64,000 bases of DNA from Kapaibacterium sp038202665 (GTDB taxonomy: Bacteria; Bacteroidota; Ignavibacteria; Kapaibacteriales; Kapaibacteriaceae), in contig JBBRES010000001.1 of NCBI GenBank assembly GCA_038202665.1, forward strand, positions 23,771 through 87,770, in the 5' to 3' direction. The position numbers and the translations under genes were made by a program. Shown piece after piece: positions 42,984-51,850 of this stretch (the first letter of the stretch is position 1; each line of letters opens with the position of its first letter). The notes under the pieces are model-generated. The model was not told the DNA's origin, did not search any database, and worked only from the letters and a program-made list of their open reading frames with translations.

Positions 42984-43880
42984 ATGTCAGCATCGACAGC
43001 TGTTCCAAACGCCAGAATCTCGAATTTTTACGTACCGTTTCTTCTCGTCTTACCTACCCTTGCCGTGTTCTATGGCATCTACATGGCAATCATGGGTCAA
43101 GTAAGCACGTTCGACGTTGTGCTCTGCTTGGTCTTGGGAGCTATGACGGAGTTCGGGGTAACGTTTGGCTATCACCGCATGACGGTGCACAAGTCTTTTG
43201 TGGCTCAACCATGGCTCAAGGCCATTGTACTCGCACTCGGCTCGATGGCGTTTCAAGGTCCGGTGATCAATTGGTCGAGCGTGCACACAAAGCACCACGC
43301 CATGAGCGATCAGCCGGAAGATCCGCACACGCCAACGATCCGCGGATTCTTCTTCGCTCACTTTGAGTGGTTACTCGAGATGAGTAGCGATTCCATGAAT
43401 GTGATTCGCGAAAAGTATGCGGGTAGGTACTTGAAGGATCCAATGTATCTGTTCTTCGATCGGACGTTCTTGTTTTGGAGCACGTTTAGTCTTGTTTTCC
43501 CAGCAGCCCTTGGCTTCTTGGTAGCAGGGTGGCCGGGAGCATGGTCTGCCTTCATCTTTGGTGGCCTGATCCGCGTCTTCATGACATCGCACGTAACGTG
43601 GTGCGTTAACAGCGTCTGCCACATTGCTGGCGGCCGGATGTTCAACACCACTGATAAAAGTCGCAACAACTTCCTCGTCGGAATCTTCGCCCTTGGCGAA
43701 GGTTGGCACAACAATCACCACGCCTTCCCAAGCAGTGCCTTCCATGGTCTGCGCTGGTGGCAGATTGATTTTACTGCCTACGCTGTTCGCGTCTTTGAAA
43801 AGCTCGGCATCGTTCGCAGCGTCGTTCGCATCCCAGACGCCTTCTTGGAAAAGAAGCTTGGGCAGAACGTAGAGGTCTAA
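42984..43880 (+). CDS. acyl-CoA (Delta9-type) fatty acid desaturase
   Basis: A 298-residue membrane di-iron desaturase. The three histidine boxes are clear: GYHRMTVHKS (HxxxxH), HTKHHAMSD (HxxHH) and EGWHNNHHAFP (HxxHH); SVCHIAGG supplies a further His. Four hydrophobic segments. The enzyme inserts a double bond into a saturated acyl chain and would need a ferredoxin or cytochrome partner; none is adjacent. Start ATG at 42984 is chosen; the longer frame lies in the FKBP gene. A very strong hairpin terminator follows 62 bp downstream. Confidence 0.93.
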   Translation: MSASTAVPNARISNFYVPFLLVLPTLAVFYGIYMAIMGQVSTFDVVLCLVLGAMTEFGVTFGYHRMTVHKSFVAQPWLKAIVLALGSMAFQGPVINWSSVHTKHHAMSDQPEDPHTPTIRGFFFAHFEWLLEMSSDSMNVIREKYAGRYLKDPMYLFFDRTFLFWSTFSLVFPAALGFLVAGWPGAWSAFIFGGLIRVFMTSHVTWCVNSVCHIAGGRMFNTTDKSRNNFLVGIFALGEGWHNNHHAFPSSAFHGLRWWQIDFTAYAVRVFEKLGIVRSVVRIPDAFLEKKLGQNVEV

Positions 43881-43942
43881 AAGTATCCCTTCGACGCTCG
43901 ACCCATCGAGCGCCAACTGGCGCTAGGAAGTAATGGAATATC

Positions 43943-43979
43943 ATGGCGGCTTGCTTCGGCAAGCCGCCATTTCTTTTTC
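43943..43979 (+). terminator. Rho-independent terminator with UUCG tetraloop
   Basis: A 12-bp perfect stem ATGGCGGCTTGC / GCAAGCCGCCAT (43943-43954 with 43959-43970), a TTCG tetraloop and TTCTTTTT. It ends the desaturase transcript. Confidence 0.9.
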
Positions 43980-44526
43980 ACACATACTTGGTTGCGCCAA
44001 CAGCATTTGTCAAGGGCGGAACCACCCTATGATCAATGAAGCTCATTTCATTAACTACAGCTTTTTATGGAAAGGAATTGTTTTCAATTTTGCGCGCGTA
44101 GATTACGAACGGAGGAACGCTACGTAGGATACAGAGAAGTGCATCCTGTGGGGGCGTTGACGCCATGAATTGGTGATTCGATCGCCGATTGCAGTACAGG
44201 CATACTTTCCAATCGCTGCTGAAGTTCTTTGGGAACCATACGGTCTGCGATATTCTTGAACACCACGTTCAATCTAGATTTCTCTACAAGGATGGCCTCA
44301 TCCAAATCAGCATTCCTGTTGGTTATCGGGCAGATAGTCTCATGCGCTGGTGTGAATTTGAAGAACATGACGATTGCTTGCTTTCTCGCAGCATACTCAA
44401 TAGTTTGTGTTCGTCATATAGCAGAGTCGCCAATATCATCGCCACGGCACCGTGTATGTGCTGCACACCTTGAGTACTTGATTCCGTTATACGACATGAT
44501 TACCGCAACCGGCAACAGGGGGTTCT
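43980..44526. other. gene-poor gap, 547 bp
   Basis: No gene can be supported. Short frames on both strands overlap each other, e.g. an 82-residue leftward one at 44120-44368 (MFFKFTPAHETIC..) and a 94-residue rightward one at 44189-44473. None has a recognised motif or a clear start signal. The composition looks somewhat more AT-rich than the flanks. It must hold the promoter of the type IX cargo gene. Confidence 0.4.
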
Positions 44527-46761
44527 ATGACACGTGTCGTGCAATTCGTCATTCTTGTACTCCTGTACTCGCAGTGTATGCTCCTCCATGCGCAACCAGC
44601 GCTACTCTGGCTTCGTGATGGGCAGCCACTAAATGTTCAGATTGTTGCCTATAATCAGGCGACACATCTCCTGATCACCCATTCTAGAACATTCCTCTAT
44701 GTGTGGGATACTGATGCCGACACCGTCATTTGGCGGACATATTTACCCTCCCCGGTTGAATGGGTGTCGTACGTGGACGATTCGACAGTTATGGTGCTAC
44801 GATATCGCGACCTCTACCAGATGCGGATCCGGGACGGTTCTATCGTACAACAAACGTCTTGCTCTTGCGTAACGTGGGCAAGCCCGACATACCGCTTTGG
44901 TGGTTCCATGTTCCAGTACAAAGACCTTGACAGCATCATAGTCACGGATATCAAATCTGGATTTACGGTGATGAAAACACAGTGGCGAGAAGGACATACA
45001 CCATTTTTCAAGTTCTGGGATTATGACACCACTACCAAGCGACTCTACTGTTCGGCATTAAACACCCTTTTCTACATCGACTCGAGCGGGGTTACGCATT
45101 CTCTCGATACTCTTGAAAGGATGGGCGACTTACCTGTGGGTTGGACGATGATCGACAATGGGACGATCGTTGTCACAGTTGTTCAGCAACGCGACTCCCT
45201 GCGTGCGGTCTTGTATGCGTATGACAGAAAGGATCTCCAGCTCCAGGACAGCCTCTACATAGCATCTGCGCCGCTCTGGCCAGGTAGACCCTTTCTACCA
45301 ATCGGGAAGATTGGTGAGTCTATCGTCTTTGACGCCTTTTTGCAAAAGATCGTTGTCGTTCGAACATCACCACTGCGGATTGAACAAACGACGGTTGTCG
45401 ATGTTCACGGCCCGGCAGCGGTGTTCGTCCAGCCTGATAGTGTTTGTTTTAGAGACCTGTCAGGGGCGAATATCATTCACGATGTCTTTTCTTCCGGGAA
45501 TCGCATGCTCTTGCCCAAGCGAACCGCTATTCGCAATGCGCACTGTGGACCGAATTCTGAACTACTTGTCGAGCAAGAGCGTGAAGCACCAATTGTACTA
45601 AACATTCGCACCGGGGAGGATGAACTAACACCATGGAATCCATTGCCTAGACGAATTCAGAATGGAGATGATCTTCACGTCGGAGGTCGTTCCGGGTGTG
45701 CCATTGTTAGCATCAGCAACATTCAATCGAGCTTCGTTCTACCATACGGAGATACCACTGTCCTGTGTAAAATCGAAGGCGAAGACGATCACTTCGGACT
45801 CGGTGTAAGTAGGGCGTACAATCCGTATGTCTGTTGGGCCGACTCCACAGGCACAGAGCTCGACATTGTATTCCGCCACTCGCTTTGGGTTCAGGGATTT
45901 TCAGAGTACGGAATAGGAATTTACCGGACCAGTAGGCCATGCACAGATACCATGTATACTAACCAAGATTATTCCACGACCTTCGTCGAGACGGAGTATG
46001 AAGGAAACCAGATGCCATTGCCAGTTGCGTCTGAAGATGGCGGCTCAGTCTTTGTTCCTGGTTACAAAATCGTCGAGGGCCCGTTCCGACAACCGTTGCC
46101 CGGCATTACTCTTATAACAGGAATTCAGCACAGCTCCCCCTATTTGAGCACGAATCGAGCCTTTAGTTCTTATCGTGGGTTGTTCCTGCACCAGCCACAC
46201 CTTGCCGTCAGAGACACGGATAGCGGGTACTTGATCTTTAGCACAACAGACTCGCTGTACCAAGATCGCCATGTGTACGGATCTCGATATCTGCCGATGG
46301 CCATTTTAAACTCGTCTGATGACGTAATCATGCATGGTGATTCTGGCCTTCAATGCCTCGACCCAAATACGGGCACTATCAAGTGGAAGATCATTGTTCC
46401 CGCTGTACCAACTCGAGTCTTGATAGAGCCACGCGATAGGTGGATGTGCGTGATCTACGCGTTTGGGCGCATTGAGTTGTATGCGCTCGATCCGTCCGTG
46501 AATGTGCCACATCAGGAATCTGAATCCGCTCCATTTCGCGTCTACCCTAATCCCGTTCACGATCAATTGACGGTAACATGTTCGACAACCGTTTACGATT
46601 ATCAAGTGCGTGACATTGTTGGGAGACTCGTTTACGGAGGTGTGACATCAACGCCGTCCAGTCAGTTCACAATCGATACCGGATTACTCGTATCAGGAAC
46701 CTACATGTTAGTACTTCACACAGACAGAGCGTATTCCATGCAGGCATTTATCAAGCACTAG
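44527..46761 (+). CDS. secreted beta-propeller protein with type IX sorting domain (second copy)
   Basis: A 744-residue exported protein designed like the one at 2471-4630. Signal peptide to about residue 22 (..LLHAQ). The body has propeller-like repeats, e.g. FLYVWDTDADTVIW and VMVLRYRDLYQMRIRDGSIV (in parts). The C-terminal ~80 residues are a type A sorting domain: FRVYPNPVHDQLTVTC, YDYQVRDIVGRLVYGG and GTYMLVLHTD. The YPNP signature is textbook. The cell must have a type IX secretion system elsewhere. Function on the surface unknown. Downstream lies a gene-poor stretch with an IS66-like remnant. Confidence 0.75.
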   Translation: MTRVVQFVILVLLYSQCMLLHAQPALLWLRDGQPLNVQIVAYNQATHLLITHSRTFLYVWDTDADTVIWRTYLPSPVEWVSYVDDSTVMVLRYRDLYQMRIRDGSIVQQTSCSCVTWASPTYRFGGSMFQYKDLDSIIVTDIKSGFTVMKTQWREGHTPFFKFWDYDTTTKRLYCSALNTLFYIDSSGVTHSLDTLERMGDLPVGWTMIDNGTIVVTVVQQRDSLRAVLYAYDRKDLQLQDSLYIASAPLWPGRPFLPIGKIGESIVFDAFLQKIVVVRTSPLRIEQTTVVDVHGPAAVFVQPDSVCFRDLSGANIIHDVFSSGNRMLLPKRTAIRNAHCGPNSELLVEQEREAPIVLNIRTGEDELTPWNPLPRRIQNGDDLHVGGRSGCAIVSISNIQSSFVLPYGDTTVLCKIEGEDDHFGLGVSRAYNPYVCWADSTGTELDIVFRHSLWVQGFSEYGIGIYRTSRPCTDTMYTNQDYSTTFVETEYEGNQMPLPVASEDGGSVFVPGYKIVEGPFRQPLPGITLITGIQHSSPYLSTNRAFSSYRGLFLHQPHLAVRDTDSGYLIFSTTDSLYQDRHVYGSRYLPMAILNSSDDVIMHGDSGLQCLDPNTGTIKWKIIVPAVPTRVLIEPRDRWMCVIYAFGRIELYALDPSVNVPHQESESAPFRVYPNPVHDQLTVTCSTTVYDYQVRDIVGRLVYGGVTSTPSSQFTIDTGLLVSGTYMLVLHTDRAYSMQAFIKH

Positions 46762-47034
46762 CATGTCACGTGCTGTCGAAGTTGGCCTTGAGTGATTTCT
46801 GGTCTTGATAACCTTGATCATCGTTGCATAATCGTTTTTATTCTGATTGGCGTTCTCACTGGAGAACGATGCATTTGCTTCATCAATCATGTCGCTCCTT
46901 CCCAGATAGCTACCAATTGCTGATTGTTGTCCGCACGGAGCGTGAGAAAACGTAGGTGCCTAACCACAACATTTGGCATGGTCGTCCTTTTCCGTCGAGC
47001 CGTGCATCACGACCATCAATCCTACCTCGGCACT
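46762..47034. other. gap with no supported gene
   Basis: Between the second type IX cargo gene and the IS66-like remnant. Only short overlapping frames without motifs. No hairpin terminator was recognised after the cargo gene. Confidence 0.3.
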
Positions 47035-47397
47035 GTAAGCATACCATCAAATCCATCACCTATGAGTTGATGTGTTGAGTTAGTTTCGCACCATTACCAC
47101 TAGGAGGTGGAATGATGTGACAGAGAGATACGATGGTTACGTGTTCGAGCAGTGGAAGCGTAGTGGAATTGGCAAGGAGCCTTATGCGAGGTAGCACGGC
47201 GGTGCTGTAAGATTTGCAATGTGCCGCCTTTCAATGCTACATGCCACCACACAAACATCAAAGCGCATAACTGGCTTCGATACGCCATGTTGAATGTCAA
47301 CTCCACTGCGCCCGCGGACTATCACGCACTCTTGCCAAACGCTATCGACCCTGCACTTCTGGCGCAACGTCCTAGGTGTACGTGCACTACTGTTTAC
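47035..47397 (+). mobile_element. IS66-family remnant (internally deleted)
   Basis: A decayed insertion sequence. The left end GTAAGCATACC (47035) resembles the GTAAGC ends of IS66 elements; the right side has a possible inverted partner (GTTTAC at 47392-47397, reading GTAAAC in reverse). Inside are the start of a TnpA-like protein and the last part of a TnpC-like transposase, with everything between removed. No target duplication is visible, so the exact ends are uncertain. It is non-autonomous and inactive. Confidence 0.5.
47117..47194 (+). pseudogene. IS66 TnpA-like N-terminal fragment
   Basis: GTG start at 47117 with AGGAGG upstream. The 25-residue product VTERYDGYVFEQWKRSG.. then GKEPYAR ends in a TAG. 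The VEQW..SG.....YC/YA pattern is the opening of IS66-type TnpA helix-turn-helix proteins. The remainder is missing. Confidence 0.45.
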
Positions 47398-47424
47398 TCA
47401 ACTGGCCGCGTGTTTCGGGGTTGA
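47230..47424 (+). pseudogene. IS66 TnpC-like transposase C-terminal fragment
   Basis: The translated pattern TC..TNI....NWLRYAML.V.........LLPNAI matches the end of IS66 transposases, where TCK..NI.P..WL....L..I and a final LLP are conserved. The frame has no upstream body; it joins the TnpA fragment within about 36 bp. Reading past LLPNAI is probably read-through into flanking DNA. Confidence 0.45.
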
Positions 47425-47490
47425 CTTGGTACTCGTGCGTTCTCCCACCTGCCGATAACTGCAGGGGTACTGCATTGGAATAGGTGAGGC

Positions 47491-47676
47491 TCACTTCTCA
47501 CTTCTCACTTCTCACTTCTCACTTCTCACTTAACTTGCCACTACTTTCCTTCCCGGCAGCTGCCGGGAAGCTTCCCGGCAGAAATTCATTTTTCTTCTCA
47601 CTTCTCACTTCTCACTTAACTTGTCACTTGTCACTCGTCACTTCTCACTTTAACTCGTCACTTCTCACTTTAACTT
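47491..47676. repeat. composite repeat R4: heptamers around a CCGGCAG palindrome
   Basis: CTTCTCA heptamers (47491-47530), then TCCCGGCAGCTGCCGGGA, which is self-complementary (about 47553-47570), a third CCCGGCAG unit, an AT-rich bridge, then CTTCTCA, CTTGTCA and CTCGTCA heptamers with TTTAA spacers to 47676. Same orientation as R3. It ends just before the histidine kinase gene, whose frame stays open through the array. Confidence 0.88.
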
Positions 47677-47681
47677 TCCTC

Positions 47682-49898
47682 TTGCCTTCCCTCCCTACCA
47701 TCCTTCACGATCTTCGCACGCGGCTCTTTCGGGATCCTTTTCGCGTTGTGAGTCCAGGATATGTAGAGGCCAATGAAGTAGCGGCGAAGTCGGGTGATGT
47801 AGTGGTGTTATGTAGGGCAATGTGCGACTATGCCTTTGCCATCATTCACATGAGTGACGCGAGACGCGCGATCGATCTGTTGAGCGACGCACATACGTTG
47901 GCTGCGAAGTTGAAGGACGAGGGCCTGACGGCCGAGTGTGAATTGTGGCAGGCGGCAGTGGCGCACTGGACGAATGATGCGGGCGACGTGGTGGCGCGGA
48001 TCGACATGGTGGTGGAGCGTTGCGTGCACGCGGGCCGACGTGATCTCTTGCCCATAGCGGCGTGCTTGAAGGCATTGCAGATCGAGCGTCGCACATCGTC
48101 GCTCGACGCCATGCGCGCCTTCGACCATGCGTTGCAATTGCTTTCGTCTACCGACGATCCGTGGGCTATCTCTTTTGTACATCGCTATGCCGGACTAGCA
48201 TGGAAGAATGCAGGCAACAACACGCACGCTCTCGAGCACCTAGAGTTCGCTCGCGATGTAGCGGAACGTCACGGACTTCTTGCCGTCCTCGCGCGGACGT
48301 TGGGAAGTCTGGGAACGATTCACGTAAGCACCCGACATTCAAAGCTCGCACTAGACGAACTTCTTCCGGCCATTACGCTCTACGAAGACCTCGAGATCAG
48401 CGATTGGTATGTGGCCGAATGTCTGCTTGGCATGGGAACCGTCCTCACACATGCCGCAGATTACCTGCCTGCACTTTCATATCTCCAGCGCGCCTTCGAT
48501 GTTTGGCAGCTCACTGGCGATCTCGCAGGACAAGGTCGTGCCATGAACGTGATGGGCGCTGTACACGACTATCTCCACGAGGACGATTCCGCTCTTTCTT
48601 GCTATGAGCGTTCATACGAGCTGTTTCGGTCTTCACCATGGCGCGATCCAAACGAGACGTTTCCGCTCTCGAACAAGGCTCAAATCCATATCCGTCGCGG
48701 TGAGTATCCAGAAGCTCGAACGCTGCTCGAAACAGCGCTCGAACATGCCACGTCCACGAAGAGTCCACGCGGCACATCGCTTGCGCTGACGGCTTTAGGC
48801 GGTCTGTTTGCCAATCGCAGTACACCGTTCTTCAACGACAAACATGCCGAAGAACTGTTGTTGCGTACGCTTGACGTTGACAAATCCGGCGGCTTCGAAA
48901 ACGAAGAGGCACTCAAACATCTCTCGGAACTCTACGAGGAGCGTGGAGATCCGGTGCAGGCGCTTGCGTATCATAAGCGCTACACAGAGCTGGTTCTTCG
49001 CATGAAGGACGACAGTGCGCAACGTCGCGTATCAGAGATCGAAACACAGCGCGCCATCGAAGCAGCAAAACGGCAGACAGAGATTGAGCACCTTCGCAAC
49101 GTCGATCTCAAGAATGCACTCGACGAATTACGATCCGCTCAAACGCAGCTCATTCACGCAGAGAAAATGGCATCGCTTGGTCAGCTCACTGCGGGCATCG
49201 CCCACGAAATCAATAACCCCATAAACTTCATCGCCAGTAGTATCGGTCCACTTCGGCGCGACCTTCGCGATTATGATGGATTGAAGGGGCAGGGCAGCGA
49301 GGCGAACGAGCTTCGCGACGAGATCATCATACTCTTGAATGGCATTGAAACCGGTGCGCAGCGCACAGCAGAGATTGTGAAAAGTCTTCGGTCGTTTACA
49401 CGACTGGACGAGGGAGACGTTAAGAACGTAGACCTCCATGAAGGTCTTGAATCGACACTCATGCTCTTGGGTACGAGAATACGTGAGGGAGTAGCCATCG
49501 TTCGCAACTTTGGCACACTTCCCCGTGTGGAGTGCAATGCAGGACAGGTCAATCAAGTGTTCATGAACGTGATCGCCAATGCACTCGATGCACTCGAGGG
49601 GCGACCCGATAGACGCATCGAGATCACCACCACCCAGCCCGACCTCAAGCATGTTGTAGTCCGTATTGCCGACAATGGACCTGGGATCCCTGAAGATGTT
49701 CTCGACCACCTGTTTGAGCCCTTCTTTACCACGAAGGACGTGGGAAAGGGAACCGGACTGGGCCTTTCTATCAGTTATGGCATTATTGAGCAGCATCAAG
49801 GGACCATTTCCGTTGTAATCGACAACGGAACGGCGTTCATCATAACCCTTCCGCTCGTACATTCGCAGAGGGAATCAACGCAATCGGAAGCCGCATGA
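47682..49898 (+). CDS. TPR-domain sensor histidine kinase
   Basis: A protein of about 738 residues from a TTG at 47682; the frame is open back to 47484 through repeat R4, and the first ATG is 47820, so the start is uncertain. The N-terminal ~400 residues are TPR-like helical repeats (e.g. AKSGDVVVLCRAMCDYAF, SFVHRYAGLAWKNAGN, AEALLGMGTVLTH-type). A coiled coil leads into a HisKA domain with LGQLTAGIAHEINNP (phospho-acceptor His508). The ATPase domain has NQVFMNVIANALDALEG and GKGTGLGLSISYGI. It has no membrane segment, so it senses a cytoplasmic signal. It overlaps the next gene by ATGA. Confidence 0.85.
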   Translation: MPSLPTILHDLRTRLFRDPFRVVSPGYVEANEVAAKSGDVVVLCRAMCDYAFAIIHMSDARRAIDLLSDAHTLAAKLKDEGLTAECELWQAAVAHWTNDAGDVVARIDMVVERCVHAGRRDLLPIAACLKALQIERRTSSLDAMRAFDHALQLLSSTDDPWAISFVHRYAGLAWKNAGNNTHALEHLEFARDVAERHGLLAVLARTLGSLGTIHVSTRHSKLALDELLPAITLYEDLEISDWYVAECLLGMGTVLTHAADYLPALSYLQRAFDVWQLTGDLAGQGRAMNVMGAVHDYLHEDDSALSCYERSYELFRSSPWRDPNETFPLSNKAQIHIRRGEYPEARTLLETALEHATSTKSPRGTSLALTALGGLFANRSTPFFNDKHAEELLLRTLDVDKSGGFENEEALKHLSELYEERGDPVQALAYHKRYTELVLRMKDDSAQRRVSEIETQRAIEAAKRQTEIEHLRNVDLKNALDELRSAQTQLIHAEKMASLGQLTAGIAHEINNPINFIASSIGPLRRDLRDYDGLKGQGSEANELRDEIIILLNGIETGAQRTAEIVKSLRSFTRLDEGDVKNVDLHEGLESTLMLLGTRIREGVAIVRNFGTLPRVECNAGQVNQVFMNVIANALDALEGRPDRRIEITTTQPDLKHVVVRIADNGPGIPEDVLDHLFEPFFTTKDVGKGTGLGLSISYGIIEQHQGTISVVIDNGTAFIITLPLVHSQRESTQSEAA

Positions 49899-51121
49899 AC
49901 ACAGACAAGCCGCACATCTTGTACGTCGACGACGAAGAATTCAACCTTGCCGCCTTTAAGGCAACCTTCCGTCCGTACTACACCATTCACACTGCATTGA
50001 GTGCAGAAGAAGGTCGCGTCGCATTGAAGACGCATCCTATCAGCGTAATCATTACCGACCAACGCATGCCCGGAACAACGGGCGTGGAGTTTCTCGAGAG
50101 CATCATTGCTGAGCACCCAGATCCCATTCGTATGGTGCTGACGGGCTATGCAGATATCGAGGCCATCATTGCCTCGATCAACAAGGGTCAGGTGTATCGG
50201 TACATCACGAAGCCATGGGTTGAGAATGATCTAAAGATGACAATCGATAGTGCACTTGATGTGTCGCGCCTGAAGGCCGAAAACGTTGAACTGCTCGCAC
50301 ATCTTGCACGGTATAACAAAGAGTTGGAAGAGCGCGTTGAAGAGCGCACCGAACAACTGCGCTTTAAGTCCGAAGAGCTCGAAACATCGAATCGCAACAT
50401 CACGCAGCAGAATCTTCTCATCAGACAGCTCGATAAAGAGAAGTCGCAGTTCATCGAACTTGCAGGTCGCGACCTCAAGCGACCCGTCGAAGCAATCCAC
50501 GCAACGGCGCAGAAATGCAAAGACAAACTCGGCAAACTTTCTGCAGACGACCTCCGAGAGCATCTCGAAGGCATCGATACGAATGCACAGAAGTTGCGCG
50601 ATATCGTCGAGAATCTATTGCTGATCAATGAGCTCGAGATGCGCGGTGTGCAGTTGTATCCAACCACACTGGATCCTGCGATGATTGCGCAAACCGTTGT
50701 GATGACGCATGCTCCACATGCTCGCACGAAGAGCATCGAGATTCGCTATGAGCGCGGACCCGGTGGCATGACGCATAACGACCCAACAGCACTCACGCAG
50801 ATTGCCGATCATCTGATTTCCAATGCGGTCAAGTTTTCTCCGGCAAATTCCACGATCGAGGTGCGCACGGCGTGCATCGAGAAGGCCATTCACCTTACGG
50901 TAACTGATCAAGGTCCTGGCTTCACCGAGGATGATCGCACGCAACTCTTTCGGACGTTTTCGACGCTGAGCGCAAAGCCAACTGCATCGGAGCTCACAAC
51001 CGGCTTGGGCTTGAGCATCGTCAAGAAATACGTCGACGCGCTTCATGGCACGATCACGCTCGACAGTCCAGTTGGCAAAGGTGCGTCGTGGACCGTAGTT
51101 CTGCCGGATCTCAAACGATGA
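49895..51121 (+). CDS. REC domain joined to degenerate histidine-kinase module
   Basis: A 408-residue protein: receiver domain (1-125) with DD12-13, phospho-acceptor Asp55 in VIITDQRMPG and Lys in ITKPW; a long coiled coil (130-185); and a kinase-type dimerisation/ATPase part (185-405). At the HisKA H-box the sequence reads ELAGRDLKRP, with Arg192 where the His should be, so autophosphorylation there is not expected. The ATPase part still has HLISNAVKFSP, DQGPGF and TTGLGLSIVKK, suggesting it can bind ATP. It is probably a phosphorylation target of the upstream kinase that signals by ATP-dependent shape change. ATGA overlaps on both sides. Confidence 0.85.
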   Translation: MNTDKPHILYVDDEEFNLAAFKATFRPYYTIHTALSAEEGRVALKTHPISVIITDQRMPGTTGVEFLESIIAEHPDPIRMVLTGYADIEAIIASINKGQVYRYITKPWVENDLKMTIDSALDVSRLKAENVELLAHLARYNKELEERVEERTEQLRFKSEELETSNRNITQQNLLIRQLDKEKSQFIELAGRDLKRPVEAIHATAQKCKDKLGKLSADDLREHLEGIDTNAQKLRDIVENLLLINELEMRGVQLYPTTLDPAMIAQTVVMTHAPHARTKSIEIRYERGPGGMTHNDPTALTQIADHLISNAVKFSPANSTIEVRTACIEKAIHLTVTDQGPGFTEDDRTQLFRTFSTLSAKPTASELTTGLGLSIVKKYVDALHGTITLDSPVGKGASWTVVLPDLKR

Positions 51122-51843
51122 ATAGTTCTCTGGACATTGTCTTCCAGCGCGCCACGTTTACGCCGGCCGTACTGGCACGACTGCAACGTCACTACCCCAC
51201 GCTTACGTGGATCGCACGGAACGAAAAGGCCACAACCTTTGATACAACTGCGCTCGACTTCGACCAATTCCAGCGCTTGAGTTCCGATCTCGCCTTCTTC
51301 GATCGGAATCCTTCGCTGCCACTCGAGAGTTTGTGTTCGCATCTGTCTACCTATCAGCCACGCAACACGTCTCAAGAGGAGATGGTGCAGTATGCGCAGC
51401 GCCTTGTGGATTTGGACGATGATGCGCGAGGAGCAGGTCTGTACATGTGGGGCGAGGCCGGCATTGGAAAGAGTCACATCTCCATTGGCATCAGCAAGCT
51501 CTTTATGAAGAAAGGCCTCGAGCCCATCTTCATGGTTGCAGACACGTATACATTCGACACACGCATCGATCTTTCTCACGGTCAAGTGTGGATCCTCGAC
51601 GACATGAACAGTGGCTATGGCATCGCATCACGTTTATTCAAACAAGTGGTCTTGAATATCCACGATCGCGGTGGCCGACTTTTCGTCACCTCCAACAAAC
51701 CCTACGATCAGCTCATGCGCGAGCTCTTTGTAGGCGATAGCGAAGCAAATCGCATACGCTACGAAGACCGCACGAAGGGGATGTTTAAGATCCTCGAAGT
51801 GACGGGCGAAAGCTTCCGACAAGACACAGCCTGGTACCGATAA
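51118..51843 (+). CDS. DnaC/IstB-like AAA+ ATP-binding protein
   Basis: A 241-residue P-loop ATPase. Walker A is GEAGIGKSH (112-120) and Walker B VWILDDMN (157-164), followed by RGGRLFVTSNKPYDQLM, the sensor-1 region (in parts VTSNK). This pattern is shared with DnaC/IstB and, less, with ZapE/AFG1. The N-terminal 100 residues have no known domain. Unlike IstB it is not next to a transposase. Start ATG 51118 overlaps the upstream stop (ATGA), and the ABC-F gene begins 7 bp after its end. Its tight coupling to two signalling genes suggests it is their output or partner; this is inference. Confidence 0.8.
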   Translation: MNSSLDIVFQRATFTPAVLARLQRHYPTLTWIARNEKATTFDTTALDFDQFQRLSSDLAFFDRNPSLPLESLCSHLSTYQPRNTSQEEMVQYAQRLVDLDDDARGAGLYMWGEAGIGKSHISIGISKLFMKKGLEPIFMVADTYTFDTRIDLSHGQVWILDDMNSGYGIASRLFKQVVLNIHDRGGRLFVTSNKPYDQLMRELFVGDSEANRIRYEDRTKGMFKILEVTGESFRQDTAWYR

Positions 51844-51850
51844 GAACACT

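Noticed and set aside
44120..44473. Two small overlapping frames in the gap after the desaturase
   Set aside because: They overlap on opposite strands, lack Shine-Dalgarno signals and have no recognised motif; real coding could not be supported.
51118..51843. IstB transposition helper
   Set aside because: No IstA-like transposase or IS ends are near, and the gene is translationally coupled to signalling genes.
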